Assembly (NCBI GenBank): GCA_034766995.1
Contig: CM068315.1
Coordinates: 39,561,318-39,625,317, forward strand
Source: Acanthacorydalis orientalis
Taxonomy: Eukaryota > Arthropoda > Insecta > Megaloptera > Corydalidae
Reading direction: 5' to 3'
Length of the DNA stretch: 64,000 nt
Shown: positions 46,773 through 58,515 of the stretch, piece by piece
Numbering within the stretch: the stretch's first letter is position 1
How the letters are laid out: each line of letters starts with the position of its first letter
Notes under the pieces: generated by a model
What the model saw: only the letters and a program-made list of their open reading frames with translations
Told to the model about the DNA's origin: nothing
Database searches by the model: none
Position numbers and translations under genes: made by a program

Positions 46773-47094
46773 AGGCTTTTCTTTACAAGAGTTTTTTTTT
46801 TTATTATTATTGAACGTACTGATGTGAAAATGTTCTCGGTTATCGATGTTAATTGTTAAGTTACAATAGAACTATTTTATAAGTAAGAAATATTATTATA
46901 AAATTGTTATAGTTTCGATGTTAGTAAATTACTATCTATTTGTATAATTCGCGTTGTTAATGTTTTTATTACTGCAATCCTAATCATTTAGTTATAAGTG
47001 CAGTTTCTTTTACATTTTGACTTCATGTGCGCTTTCTTCTAATAATTTCTAATTTTTCTCATATATTCATATATATATACATATATATATATAT

Positions 47095-47277
47095 GATGAT
47101 GATTCAATGTAGGCTTCCACATGAAAGTATTAAAAAAATAGCACAAAATTAAAAAATATCATATTATTTTTGATTTTTGCATTTTTTTTAATACTTCCAT
47201 GTCGAAGCCTAAATTGAATTATTCTCTCCCTATCTCTCTCTCTCTATATATATATATACATTTACCTATATATGTGT

Positions 47278-47327
<50 letters not shown>

Positions 47328-47479
47328 GATTGAATTTAGGTTTTCGCATGTAAATATTAGAAAAAATTACAAAAAATTAAAAAGAAAGTATTATTTTTGA
47401 TTTTTGAAATTTTTGTAATACTTTCACGTGGAAGCCTAAATTGAATTATTCACTCTGTCTCTCTCTCTATATATACATT

Positions 47480-47514
<35 letters not shown>

Positions 47515-47646
47515 GATTCAATTTAGGCTTTCATATGAAAATATTAGAAAATTTACAAAAAATAAAAAAAATCATATTATTTTTGATTTTTGCATTTTTT
47601 TAATACTTTAATGTGGAAGCCTAAATTGAATTATTCACTCTCTCTC

Positions 47647-47691
<45 letters not shown>

Positions 47692-47745
47692 TGATCTATC
47701 TATCTATCTATATATATATAATTCAATTTAGGCTTTCACATATGT
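47095..47745. repeat. Array of palindromic MITEs alternating with (CT)n(TA)n
   Basis: Three complete units (about 47098-47222, 47327-47452, 47514-47632) and a partial fourth (47720-47742) begin ATTCAATTTAGGCTT and end AAGCCTAAATTGAATTATTC. Arms such as TATTTTTGATTTTTGCATTTT pair with their complements, so each unit can fold. Units are separated by (CT)n followed by (TA)n. Confidence 0.85.
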
Positions 47746-47755
47746 ATATATATAT

Positions 47756-47756
<1 letters not shown>

Positions 47757-47823
<67 letters not shown>
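47757..47823. repeat. (TA)n microsatellite
   Basis: About 65 bp of TA repeats ending the MITE array. Confidence 0.95.
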
Positions 47824-47826
<3 letters not shown>

Positions 47827-48106
47827 TATATTTTTGAGCAATTTTTAGAAAGTTCCACTTACAAAATAATTAAATTAACATAATTAAGTAAATGGTCAGT
47901 AAAAGGGTGCCTTCGTATACGCTATAAATTCGGGGGTTGAACTGCGAGTAGTTCCATCGGGGTGCCACGAAAATTGGTCAAGTAGGTAAGTCATATTGAT
48001 AGTTTTTTCAGCCAGATCCATTTAATTCTTTAACAATTTTTTTGAGTCTTCTGCATTGTTTCCATACAAAACAACATATATATATATATTCATATAGTTT
48101 ATGTAT

Positions 48107-48169
48107 TCATGACGTATCCATATCGAATTGAATTAAAATGATTAAATACGTACTTATAACCCCAATTAT
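48107..48169 (-). CDS. Gr gene 1, exon 4 with TYhhhhhQF motif and stop
   Basis: The acceptor is aattttttcag on the minus strand. It encodes IIGVISTYLIILIQFDMDTS followed by TGA (48109-48107). The motif is a perfect Gr family signature, so this distant 63-nt exon can be assigned with confidence despite 2.3 kb of intron, including a mariner. Confidence 0.92.
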   Translation of the reverse strand: MIGVISTYLIILIQFDMDTS

Positions 48170-49196
48170 CTGAAAAAATTGAACACATATTTTAAAAATA
48201 TAAATAAATTGAATAAAAAGTTTATTAATTTAGACATAAAAGAGAAATGTTTATCTTAATTAGTATATCTTTATTATTCCTTCTTGTTCTAGTAACTGGC
48301 ATTAACTATCCGTTGATAAATTGAACATTTAATATTTTTATTGTAAGGGTTATCACTGTAATCAAAATTTGTCAATTTTAATGATGTGAATTAATAGACA
48401 GAATATTTAAATTGACATTACTTTTTTCATAATTAATCATTACTCCAACAGTATAAAAATACTGACATTGAGTAAAATCTGATATGATTTCATTAACTAT
48501 CAGTTGATTCCGAACATAAATTTTGATTTAGTTAGAACGAATGTTTCTTTTTTTACAAAAATGAACAACGTGCCTTGTGAGAAAGATAAGTATCAAACGA
48601 TTTGCAAGATTAGGAGCCAAAATTCAAATAATCAGTAATTTTTACATAAAACTGAATTACAGAATGTTAATTAATTTGTGGTAATACTTTTTGGAAATTC
48701 TAAAGTTTATCTATTTTTTAGTAATAATGATTTAGTTTCAGTAATTGGAATTTAAATAGCAAATTCTTAGTGAGCTTAAATATTAATTTAATGTAGCGGT
48801 TCGGATCCAGATTTATGTTTAGCTAAATGATTGATCAGAAATATAGAGACAAGTAAAAAAAAGCACCAGTGAAAATCGTTACATTTTACAAGTACTTCTG
48901 TCTTTATATATTGGATTTATTAATCACCCGCCCATAAATTTGAATCCCAACTGCTATGCTTAGCAGTTGGGTTTTTAATCTAGAGAGGTATAAATTACTA
49001 AAAATTGTTATCAGATTTTTTAACATTATACTAAATTTATTTATTTTCATAAAACTATTTATTTGATTCTTTTATATTTTTTTCTTATTATTAATTTATT
49101 TTTGTAAATATTCCTAAATACTAAAAAAATATTATTTTGTTTTCTAAAAATTTTCGGATATTTGAGTTAGTAGTTTCTATTCTTCGTTTACAAATT

Positions 49197-49235
<39 letters not shown>

Positions 49236-52200
49236 CTATATAATTTGAAGAGTGCGGAGGCTGAAAATTGAAGTTATAATCCGTAACATACTATAATATC
49301 AATTTATTATACTGCTGCTAATCAATTTAAACGTGTATTAATATATGTATCATAAATATTATCCAGCTCTACCTATTAAAAAAAAACATCGGTCATCAAA
49401 AGATCAAACGCAAACACTAATTAAACTGTTGTTTTTTATATATCAATCGTCAATGTCTGTCCATAGTTGTATCAGATTGTATGTGGATCGTTTGATAAGT
49501 ATGGTAAAAAAGCAAGTTCAACACTGTTTTTTGAAAAAATAGATTTTCTTTCTCAACATAATCTCCATTGAGGGCTATAAACTTGCTTCAGCGAGTCTGC
49601 ATAATACGCATTGAAGGTTGAGATAACATTTGAGAGAATTTCTTCCCACCGAGCCATATTTTCAAGTTTGAGAAGAGGAAGAAGTCGCATGGGGCCAAAT
49701 CTGGAGAAGAGGGGGAATGACGAATCAATTAGCAGCCTATTTCGTGCAATTTTGCTATTTCGACGGTCGATTTGTGGGATGACGCGTTGGCCTGGTGGAA
49801 GAACACTTTTTTGTGCGCCAGTTTTGGCCGTTTTGTTTCAGCTCTTTTTCCAAACGGTCTAATAATATTGTATAATAGGCTCTTGTTATCGTTTTCCCTT
49901 TATTAAGTAGTCGATCAGGATGATTCCTTAGAAATCCCAAAAAAACAAAGGCCGTCATCTTCCCAACCGACAAAACGATCTTCGCCTTCTTCGGCGCACT
50001 TTCACCAGTTGTTGTCCACTGCTTTGACTACTGTTCTGATTCGGATGTATAGGATGGATCCATATTTCATCCACGGTGACGAATCGACGCGCAAAAAGGT
50101 TTGCTCGTTTTTTCCATTTTGCGCCAACTGCTACAATGCTCGCTTCAAACATCTGTAGAACGTGAACAACGAGTCGCTTCTGGATGAAATTTCGCCTATG
50201 CTACTTTGAAAAGTGATGACACATGATAGCCGTGACGTTACCAAACGAATTGTGATGCCACGTACAAATTTACCAAACTTGTCAAACGACCCTCGATAAC
50301 TAGATTACGTTTATAATTATTATTAATTTTCTTATTATTAATTTGCTTATTATTATTAATTATGATTAATTTTCTTATATGTTTTCCTAATAGAAAATAA
50401 CACTTTTCATTATCACACGAACTTCCATTCTTAAAATGTGATGTTTCTTTTTTATAATAGTTTTTATTTTTAATTTAGTCCGATTTCATATACTTACAGA
50501 ATATATCAGAGATAAATTAATATCAAACATGTAACATCCCATAAATCGTACTTTTTGATGTAGTAATTGCATTGAAAATCTTTCAACCTATAAGAGAAAA
50601 ATAAAAATAACTGTGAATTTATATATATATATATAAACATTTTTTACCTGCATTTTCATTTCTTTATCATCTTTCTTAATATGAATTTGATGACATAATA
50701 TAGATGTCGAATCGGCCTGAAAAATCAACTATAACTATCTTTCGAAATAATGAATGGAAATGAGAGTCGTTTTTTAAATGAAAAGCTTCATTGTAAATAA
50801 AATGAAACTCTAATCGACTATTAAAAGAATTGAATTAAAGTTTCTATTGTTACAGATGACGTTGATATGTTGTTTCGTATATGGATAGAGACTGAATAAT
50901 ATTTGAGCATCCACTTATAACAAGTGGTCCACATGTTGAATATACTTAATCATCAGAATAAACTTTAAGAGTTGTACTAGAAAATGATATATAGCAAATG
51001 TATATATGATTTATTATAGTTGTTTTATTCCAGGGTAAATTTCGCTACAATAGTATTTCTAAAATTGAATTAATATAGAAATTATTTCATTCAAATTTGG
51101 TTTTATGAATTACTCTTTTAGATTTTATTTTAATAATTGATTAGGATGTTAAGAGAACTAATCAGTTTATCTTCTATTGGGTTGGTTCAAAAATAATTGC
51201 GGTTTTTATCATTTCAAGTTTAGCGCCGATTTTCTTGTAATCGTTATCTTTTGTTATAGTCATGTGATACATCATTGTAAACAATGAAATTAGCACTTAC
51301 TTTAGTATTGTTGGATGTAACCTCTTAAATCATTCATGGAAAAAAAGCAGATTCGCGCGATTTTGTTGTACGAGTTTAAATTAGGACGCTGAGCAACAGA
51401 AACTGTTCGAAATATCAAATTTGTTTTTGGTGAAGAGTCAATTATTGAATATATTGATCAACACTGGTTCCAAAAAATTCGTAATGGAAACGAAAGCCTT
51501 GATAATGAGGAGGGTCGTGGACGTCCTTCAACTGTAGACAATAATGATTTAATAATAATTATTGAAGCGGACCCACGTAAAACAACTCTAGAAGTGGTAG
51601 AAGAACTCAATGTTGATCATTCAACAGTTGTTCGACATTTGAGCCTAATTAGAAAAACAAAAAAGTTGGATAAATGGGTGCTATATGAACTAAACGAACA
51701 TCGAGAAATTCGGCGATGCGGAGTCTGCTCTGCTCTTCTTTTGTGTAACAAAAATGATCCCTTTCTTGATCGCATTGTCACATGTGATGAAATGTGGATT
51801 GCTTACAACAACTGGAAATATTCATCACAGTGACTAGACCGAGGGAATGCATCAAAACAGTTTCCTAAACCGAAGCTTAATGGAAAAAAATTATGGTCAC
51901 TGTTTGATGTGGCATTATTCACTACAACTTCTTAAATCTTGGTGTAACAATAACAGCAGAAAAATATCGACAGGAAATTGAAAAACTGAATGAAAAGTTG
52001 CATCGTTTACGGGCAACATTTGTCATTCGAAGAGAACCAATTCTTCTTCATGACAATGTCCGACCACACGGTTTACAAAAAGTGAATAAACTTGGTTATG
52101 AAACCTTACCTTACCCATCATAGTCTCCAGACCTGTCTCCGACAGATTATAATTTTTTTAATAAACATTTGAGTACTTTTCTACGAGAGAAGATTTTCAA

Positions 52201-53388
52201 AGATCAGCCCAAAGCGCTTTTGATAAATTTGTTAATTCTGGGACTCTAGAATTCTGTCTTGTAGGAATAACCAACTTGTTTCCCATTGGGAGAAATGTGT
52301 GCAGGCCAATGGTCTTCATTTTGATTAATAAATATAATTTTCATCCGACATATGCGTCTTTACACTCGATACTTGAAAACCGCAAGTATTTTTGCATCAA
52401 CCTAATAGATAAAATATATGTCAAGGAACAAAGCTCACACCTCACTCTGTGTGACTTCACAAGCATGGCAGTACAGAAACAGTTTCCAAGTGTTGAACAC
52501 GACCCACGAAAAATTATTTAATTTCCGTACGATCGATTTGTGCTTGTAAACGTTATAAAAGTATTGTGTGATGTCAGTGAAAATTAATGCGGACGTGAGG
52601 AGAATCTGTAAATCGAATGCTGCATTGATATCCCTAGACACGTCACATAAAGTATCGTGAAGTTCACTCAAACATTTCAGTTGTTGTGGTATGCTTGTAT
52701 AATTCTTCCTATTATCATTTTTGATGTTTACTTTCATCCAACCCACACGTTTACTCCTGTTGACGATCCTACCAATCAACATATTGATATATCTGAAACG
52801 TTCTCGCAAGAGTAAAACAAATCCGCTAAACTGTACCAACATGAAGAAGTTGATCAGATACGGGAAATTGTAATAGACGAAATTGTACAGTCGTGGTATA
52901 ACATGGTTCTTCCGTGCGATGTCGTACACGATCTCCTTGACGAGATACGAACCGATCACCGCGACAATCTGCGCGACTGACCAGAGACGTGCCGGCCTGT
53001 ATACGACATTCGCGCCTAAAATTCGTAACCGCGCGTCAACGCCGGCCATTTTGTTCAGACTGTCAACTATCTGTTTTTGTTTTAAGACACTGACAATCAT
53101 ACTCGCTGACGTGATGATTATATTCGCTATGTATTCGTAAATTCCGGTGATTTTCATTATGGAAATACCGTCTTTTATTTCGTTTTTCAATTGTAATCCG
53201 CTGAGTGTTGTGATCGGCGTCATTATTGCGAAAAACTTCATCCAGTCTAACCAAGAAATGCTGTTTTCCACGTAAGTGTAGTTTTCATTCTGTTTGATGA
53301 CACCGTACGGTGCTAAGCCGATCGCTTTCAATAAATAATATAACGGTTTCGTTGCGCTGTGTAAATCTGACGGCTCTTTACATAACAT
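48107..53388 (-). CDS. Insect gustatory receptor, complete, four exons
   Basis: This is a seven-transmembrane insect chemoreceptor of the Gr family, expected to act as a ligand-gated cation channel in sensory neurons. Exons on the minus strand: 53388-52441, 50716-50648, 50587-50498 and 48169-48107, all phase 0, giving 389 residues. The N-terminus reads DLHSATKPLYYLLKAIGLAPYG, a usual Gr opening (shown here with one helix). LKCLSELHDTLCDVSRDIN is the conserved pre-TM6 stretch, CHACEVTQSE joins ADSTSILCHQI, and FSMQLLHQKVRFMG is the QLLH segment before TM7. The last exon gives STYLIILIQF, the diagnostic TYhhhhhQF motif. Intron 1 holds a 1.23-kb mariner and intron 3 a 0.8-kb mariner, yet no stop or frameshift is seen. 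An in-frame TAA lies just upstream of the ATG. Ligand is unknown. Confidence 0.93.
48946..48971. other. 11-bp-stem hairpin (Gr gene 1 intron 3)
   Basis: CCCAACTGCTA, a TGCT loop and TAGCAGTTGGG form a perfect hairpin followed by TTTTT. Unexplained. Confidence 0.7.
49485..50295 (-). mobile_element. Mariner lacking the HTH region (Gr gene 1 intron 3)
   Basis: TIRs ATCGTTTGATAAGTATGG (left) and CCAAACTTGTCAAACGACCC (right). Minus-strand coding remnants: EASIVAVGAKWKKRANLFA, RRFVTVDEIWIH and further catalytic sequence, but no HTH. Frameshifts are common. It separates the last Gr exon from the third. Confidence 0.85.
50498..50587 (-). CDS. Gr gene 1, exon 3 (30 codons)
   Basis: Acceptor ctcttatag and donor gtaagt bound VERFSMQLLHQKVRFMG then CYMFDINLSLIYS, the classical QLLHxKVxFxAxGxFxID block. 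The length (90 nt) equals exon 4 of the second Gr gene in this window. Confidence 0.92.
50648..50716 (-). CDS. Gr gene 1, exon 2 (23 codons)
   Basis: It is too short for an ORF scan. Minus-strand ttttttcag precedes GCC and CAG precedes gtaaaa. It encodes ADSTSILCHQIHIKKDD then KEMKMQ, the intracellular EAxxTxxIxHxI segment of Gr proteins. Confidence 0.88.
51177..52405 (+). mobile_element. Cecropia/Hsmar1-type mariner, inactivated (Gr gene 1 intron 1)
   Basis: This 1229-bp element has TIRs TTGGGTTGGTTCAAAAATAA and, reversed, TTAGGTTGATGCAAAAATAC, with TA on both sides. ATG is at 51336 ([17 protein letters not shown]). Then HWFQKIRNGNESLDNEEGRG, VEELNVDHSTVVRHL, LDRIVTCDEMWIAYNNWKY, LHDNVRPH and SPTDYNFF. 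Stops near 51389, 51832 and 52122 and frameshifts disable it; about four residues are missing between the second and third aspartates. Confidence 0.9.
52441..53388 (-). CDS. Gr gene 1, exon 1 (residues 1-316)
   Basis: A single long exon encodes TM1 to TM6. The open frame runs to 52435 only because the intron adds GTG-TGA after the donor; GAG before gtgtgagc at 52440 is the real end, in phase 0, matching the first conserved Gr intron site. Confidence 0.92.
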
Positions 53389-53473
53389 ATTTTAATTGGT
53401 GTCATTTGGCTGTAAAAACAAATATTTTTAGATATTTGATACATTCTGTTGAATGGAATATCGCATACATTAA

Positions 53474-53701
53474 CACTAGGTTTACGGAACGTGTCAATTT
53501 GACACAATTCAGGTTTCATGAGCAAAACGAAAGAAACTGATACTATTTAGTACTGGAATTTTTGCTGACTTTTAATATCATAGTACGCATATACATCCAA
53601 AGTTTCTTTTCTCTAAAACTTCATGTTTTGAAATTAAAAATGTGTATACCTATCTCTACGGCACGCGTAAATTTGACCCGGTCGTAATGTAAGCATAAAT
53701 G
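53474..53701. mobile_element. Candidate TTAA-type MITE upstream of Gr gene 1
   Basis: The left end CACTAGGTTTACGGAACG follows TTAA (53470-53473). The right end, reversed, reads CATTTATGCTTACATTACG and continues GGGTCAAATTT, pairing imperfectly with TGTCAATTTGACA on the left; it is followed by TTAG. It starts about 85 bp before the Gr start codon and ends beside the 53708 mariner. Confidence 0.45.
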
Positions 53702-53707
53702 TTAGTA

Positions 53708-55002
53708 CGAGGGTGGTCCCAGAAGTACCCGGCCTGACCTAGAGATGGCGGTAGTTGTTTGAAAAATATCACTGTATTAGAAAGTACACAATCTATAAAG
53801 CATATATTTCAAGTTTGAGGACGCCACGTTGTTTAGTATTTGTTTGGCAGCAATCAATAGTGAACGTTTTCAGTGAATTTGTGAAAATGGAGAAAATTGG
53901 TCTTCGAGACGTGATACAATACGTTTATTTGAAGGGCCTCAGCCCAACCAATACAAAAGCTGAACTGGATTCTACTCTGGGTGAGTCTGCTCCTTCGTTT
54001 ACAACAGTGAAATATTGTGTAGCAGAGTTTAAACGAGGCCGTACGAGCTGCCAAGACGAGCATCGCAGTGGTCGACCAAATGAGGTGACGACTCCAGAAA
54101 TGGTGAAGAAAATCCACAAAGCGGTACTGGATGATCGTCGACTGAAAGTGCGCGAGCTAGCAGACATAGTAGGCATTTCAAAAAGTGCGGTACATCGCAT
54201 ATTATCTGAAAATTTGGACGTGAGAAAGCTGTGTGCAGGATGGGTGCCGCGTTTGCTCACACTCGAGCAAAAACAGTGTCGTGAAGATGTTTCAATTGAG
54301 TGTTTAGCGAAGTTTCACAGCAACAAAGCAGAATTTTTGCGCCGTTTCATAACCATGGATGAAACATGGGTCCATCACTTCACACCCGAGACAAAAGAAC
54401 AATCAAAACAATGGACTGAAAAGGGAGAACCGGCTCCGAGGAAGGCGAAGACCGTTTCATCTGCAGGCAAGGTCATGGCGTCGGTTTTTTTAGGATGCGC
54501 GTGGGATAATTTTCATTGACTATCTTGAAAAAGGAAAAACTATCAACGGCGAGTATTATGCGAACTTATTGCAACGTTTGAGCGAAGAAATCAAGCAAAA
54601 ACGGCCGCATTTGGCTAAGAAGAAAGTGTTGTTTCATCAAGACAATGGACCAGCTCACGAATCCGTTATTGCAATGATCAAAATTAATGAATTAAAGTTT
54701 GAATTGCTACCTCATGCACCCTATTCGCCTGATTTAGCCCCCTCGGATTATTTTCTGTTCCCAAACTTGAAAAAATGGCTCAGTGGTCAAAGATTTCCCA
54801 ACGATGAAGAAGTGATGTCGGCAGTTAATGGGTATTTTGAGGAGCAAGACAGTTCTTATTACAAAAAGGGTATCGAACTTATTGAACATCGCTGTGAAAA
54901 TTGTATAGAGCTGAAAGGAGATTATGTTGAAAAATAAATATATTTTTTTCCAAAATTTTTGTGTTTTCTTTGTTGGGTCGGGTATTTCTGGGACCACCCT
55001 CG
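53708..55002 (+). mobile_element. Youngest-looking mariner, DD34D, two visible lesions
   Basis: This 1295-bp element has near-identical TIRs (CGAGGGTGGTCCCAGAAGTA against CGAGGGTGGTCCCAGAAATA), with TA on both sides. Transposase runs from ATG 53887 (MEKIGLRDVIQYVYLKGL) to TAA after KGDYVEK at 54937. HTH blocks (FTTVKYCVAEFKRG; VGISKSAVHRIL), first D in TMDETWVHHF, second in FHQDNGPAHES, third in APSDYFLFP 34 residues later. Near 54486-54492 an extra T shifts the frame and the usual TGG (W) reads TAG. Otherwise the frame is open, unlike all other mariners here. Confidence 0.95.
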
Positions 55003-55425
55003 TAAATTGGCTTCACTCATGAAAGCGTTACTGCAGCAATAAACATGAACGTGATAAAAGAGTTAGTTTTTCAAGAAAGTAAACGTCAAACGTACACATA
55101 AACAATGCAGCGGCGATACTTCGAACCCGATATCTCAAATCTGAAGTGGGTGGTACGGCGTCACTGTTTATGTCCTACGTATTTACGTTGGAAAACCCTG
55201 ATTGCAGAAATGGATAAGCATCAGGAGAAAAAATCGGTATGTGAGTTGCAGTCATAGAGTGAAGACGTTTCTGAAGTTACAGTTACTATGAGTTTGTGCA
55301 TTCAAGAAGAAAGTACTAGTGCATTTTGTGTATTAGTAATATTGTGAAATTCAATTTTACACTGTCTTGATAAATAGACTTTCTTTATTCATCCGAACAT
55401 GTCTAGAATGTTCGAATTTAAAAAA

Positions 55426-55456
55426 CGAAAACCGAAATCAATTTCGTACCAACCTA
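55426..55456 (+). mobile_element. Mariner 3' TIR remnant
   Basis: AAAACCGAAATCAATTTCGT then ACCAACCTAA resembles the 3' TIR of the HTH-only and cecropia-type mariners in this window. No matching left end or coding sequence was found nearby. Confidence 0.45.
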
Positions 55457-55944
55457 ACAAAATTGTCGTTTGTCTGCACTTATTATTAATATTTTGTTTA
55501 ATATTCCATTTGAATTTCCATTTTCAATAACATTCCCCTATTTTAGTTAACGATTTCTAAAGACAGATTCTAGTCCCGGATTGATTTTCACAAATCATTC
55601 CTTTTTCCCCTCCCGAAATTGTACAAACATTTTCTGATGAAAAATGTTTAATAAGTAATAATTCATCAATTTTGATTCTTACTTATATGCATTTTGATTA
55701 CGATAATATTATCTTGAAACTGTTAAGGTACAGGAAAATTTCGTTGCAAAAATTTTAATAGTGCATTAACATTTTTTTCTACTTTATTAATTTATTAAAC
55801 AAAATTCCAAAATTCTGGCGAAAGAATAGTTATTTGAATACATTTTATAACATACTTTTTATTTCATAAAATAATTTTGGCACTGTGGCTAAATAAAATT
55901 CCATAAATGAATTGTTCTATCATCCAACAGGTAATATACATTTT

Positions 55945-56240
55945 TCAGTTCAAAAATATTAAATAATTGGTTATTGAATGTTTGTTATTGTTGCTGATGT
56001 GCATTTCGATGGTCATTACATTAGAGCGTTAAGATGGAAAAGTATCTTTTAGAGTGCTAGAATGCAGAAATATCAGATATTTCTGTATCTTATAGCTTTG
56101 AGGATGACAGTATTTTCATCGAAATGCGAATAAGCAACAATAACATATTATTAATAATTAATTATTGAAAATATTTGAACAGAATTTTTGTTTGTGATTT
56201 GAGTGAAATAATTTGTTTATGTGAATGTATCCAAGTACTA
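55945..56240. repeat. Foldback MITE, near-complete copy
   Basis: Left arm GTTGCTGATGTGCATTTCGA and right arm TCGAAATGCGAATAAGCAAC are inverted repeats, with TATTGAAAATATTTGAAC outward of the right arm. The centre contains TTCTGTATCTTA. Member of the most common family in the window. Confidence 0.75.
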
Positions 56241-57177
56241 AAACTATATTATAACTAAAATCTGAGACTAATTTTTTATAAAATTAACTAGAAAAATATC
56301 TTCCTGTTTGGTTGATAATTTTTTTATTTTCCTTGATATAGATATATTTAACTATTTTTTAGGTAATTAACTATAACATTAAAAATTATAGTATTTGTGA
56401 TTTGCATATTTCGCGACCATTTTATTGTTTTATTCGTGTTTTTTTTTTCTTTTTTTTGCATATAGTATCAATTTTCATTACAGTTACTAGTTTGAAAACT
56501 TAGACAATATTTATTATTTTATAATCGTGCACTTTTGACAGATCTTGAGATTTCAAACAGTCATTAAATAAAATAAACACTGTTAATAAAAAAATGAACT
56601 CAGATTTCAGTCTTCAACTTTAATCAAACGAACAAAAGTCTTAAAACTCATCAAGTTCTAGGAATTTTCAGTACTTACAGTACGAGCTTGTATACATTTA
56701 TAAATAACGACAATTTCACAAGTTTTCAACAGTATAACTTAAAATGCACTAAATCGTTTTACACCTGAATTATACGATTCTCTTTAATGACAAACAGAAA
56801 AAATATCAAATAGAACACAGACTCGTTTATCGAATATAAAAAGATTAAACACGTTTTTAATTTTTACGATTTTATTTATTTATTTATTGTTGTTTTCATA
56901 AAAAGGTAAATAACAGGGTATTGAAAAAGTCACAGGTGTCAAATAAAGTGTAACTTTTTCTTCAGTGACAAGTACCGTCTTTGCTTTCATATTAATTTCT
57001 ATTGAATTTCGCGTACTGTTTGTTTTGACAAGTTGATTTATGATTGTGTTAAGAATCTATAAAGAAAGCTTGTGAAAATTTATAATGGTTTATCGTACAT
57101 CAAGCGTCATGTAGGCGTTAGTTAACGTCAGATAATATGTATTTGCGTTTGATATGTTTTTGACGCATAAAATAATA

Positions 57178-57179
<2 letters not shown>

Positions 57180-57231
<52 letters not shown>
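57180..57231. repeat. (TA)n microsatellite
   Basis: Uninterrupted TA dinucleotides over 51 bp. Confidence 0.95.
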
Positions 57232-57234
<3 letters not shown>

Positions 57235-58515
57235 GGTTTTTTTGAAATGGTAAAAGTAATATTTCTAAAAATTATTTTCATACGATAGTGAAAATTGTTA
57301 TGAGATATAATTTATGGGTGTTTTTTTTTAGATTTAATTATACATAAATCAAAATGTGCGCCTTAATGTAAAAGTGGCTATTGTAAAACGACGAATAAAA
57401 ATAAATTATATATTGTCGTTTCGTTTTATGTTTGATCATTTCGAATATTAATGTATATGATTTCTACTTTAATAGCAATACAAAATAATAAAATAAAATT
57501 TTAGTTCATTCTCCTTAAATAAATATATAGTACACTGAATTCTTTTCACGTTTTCTTAAATATTTGTGTTCAATAGTGATATAAATTCTAGTATTCTTAT
57601 GAGTTTAGAATATCGGTGATTTTTTATTACGCAAGTGAATTAATTGTTGGCAAAATCGATTAATAAATTTTAAGAGATTCCATAAATTTAACTATTAAAA
57701 TCAAAACAATGAGCAAGAAGCATGCTTATGACTAATATATGTACATTTTTAATGTACATTTTGTTTGAAATGCTTTTATTTGTAACTCATGAATATGAAT
57801 ATTTTAACATAATTATTAGAATTGTTTGAAACACCATTCGTATGAAGCTATCGAATATATAAATACAATCAGGTGATTCGATAAGTAAAGATATAGCGTT
57901 TGTAACCTTTTTTAAATTTTTTTCACATATTCAAATTATATTATTTTATTATTTTTTTATATATTTGCTAGTGCCTGTTTTTTTATAAATTTTTAATAAA
58001 CATCAAAAGTGGATTATTTGCTCATCCCATAAAAAATATTTTTTTATAATCAAAAATGTTCAATTAATGATTATTGATCATTTTTGATTGTTGCTTATGC
58101 ACATTTCAATGGTGATGCCACCATTCTCAGATGTATAAAAGGTGTAGGAAAGCACAACAATAGATTTATCATCGAACTTATGCAACAATTGAAAGAATAA
58201 ATAATTATCAATTGACCATTTTTCATCAGAAGTAATTGTTCTGTGAGGTGATAAGATAATCATTTGTGGATGTGAATTTATTAATAGTGAGAGAACTTTA
58301 TCGTGATGTCCTACCTATTTATATATATTTAATCTATTTATTATTATTTATCTACCTTTTGTTTGTATTTATATTCATTTTATTATTTTCTTATCTTTTC
58401 TAGTTATTCCTTTTATATAATTTTCCATGCTTCTCTCTATTATCTAATGTAGTTCAATCATTCATTAACACTTCGGAGAGATAATTGTAGTAGAATTATT
58501 TTTTTATGATTATTA

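Larger units (their letters stand above)
55003..58515. other. Intergenic DNA between the Gr genes
   Basis: A CG-richer piece at 55060-55300 without a convincing frame, foldback MITE copies at 55590-55760, 55945-56240 and 58030-58160, and (TA)n at 57180-57231. No gene recognised. Confidence 0.5.

Noticed and set aside
48946..48980. Rho-independent terminator
   Set aside because: Hairpin plus T-run looks like one, but the DNA is eukaryotic and lies in a Gr intron.
52883..53254. Open frames on both strands overlapping Gr exon 1
   Set aside because: They are shadows of the 316-codon Gr exon.
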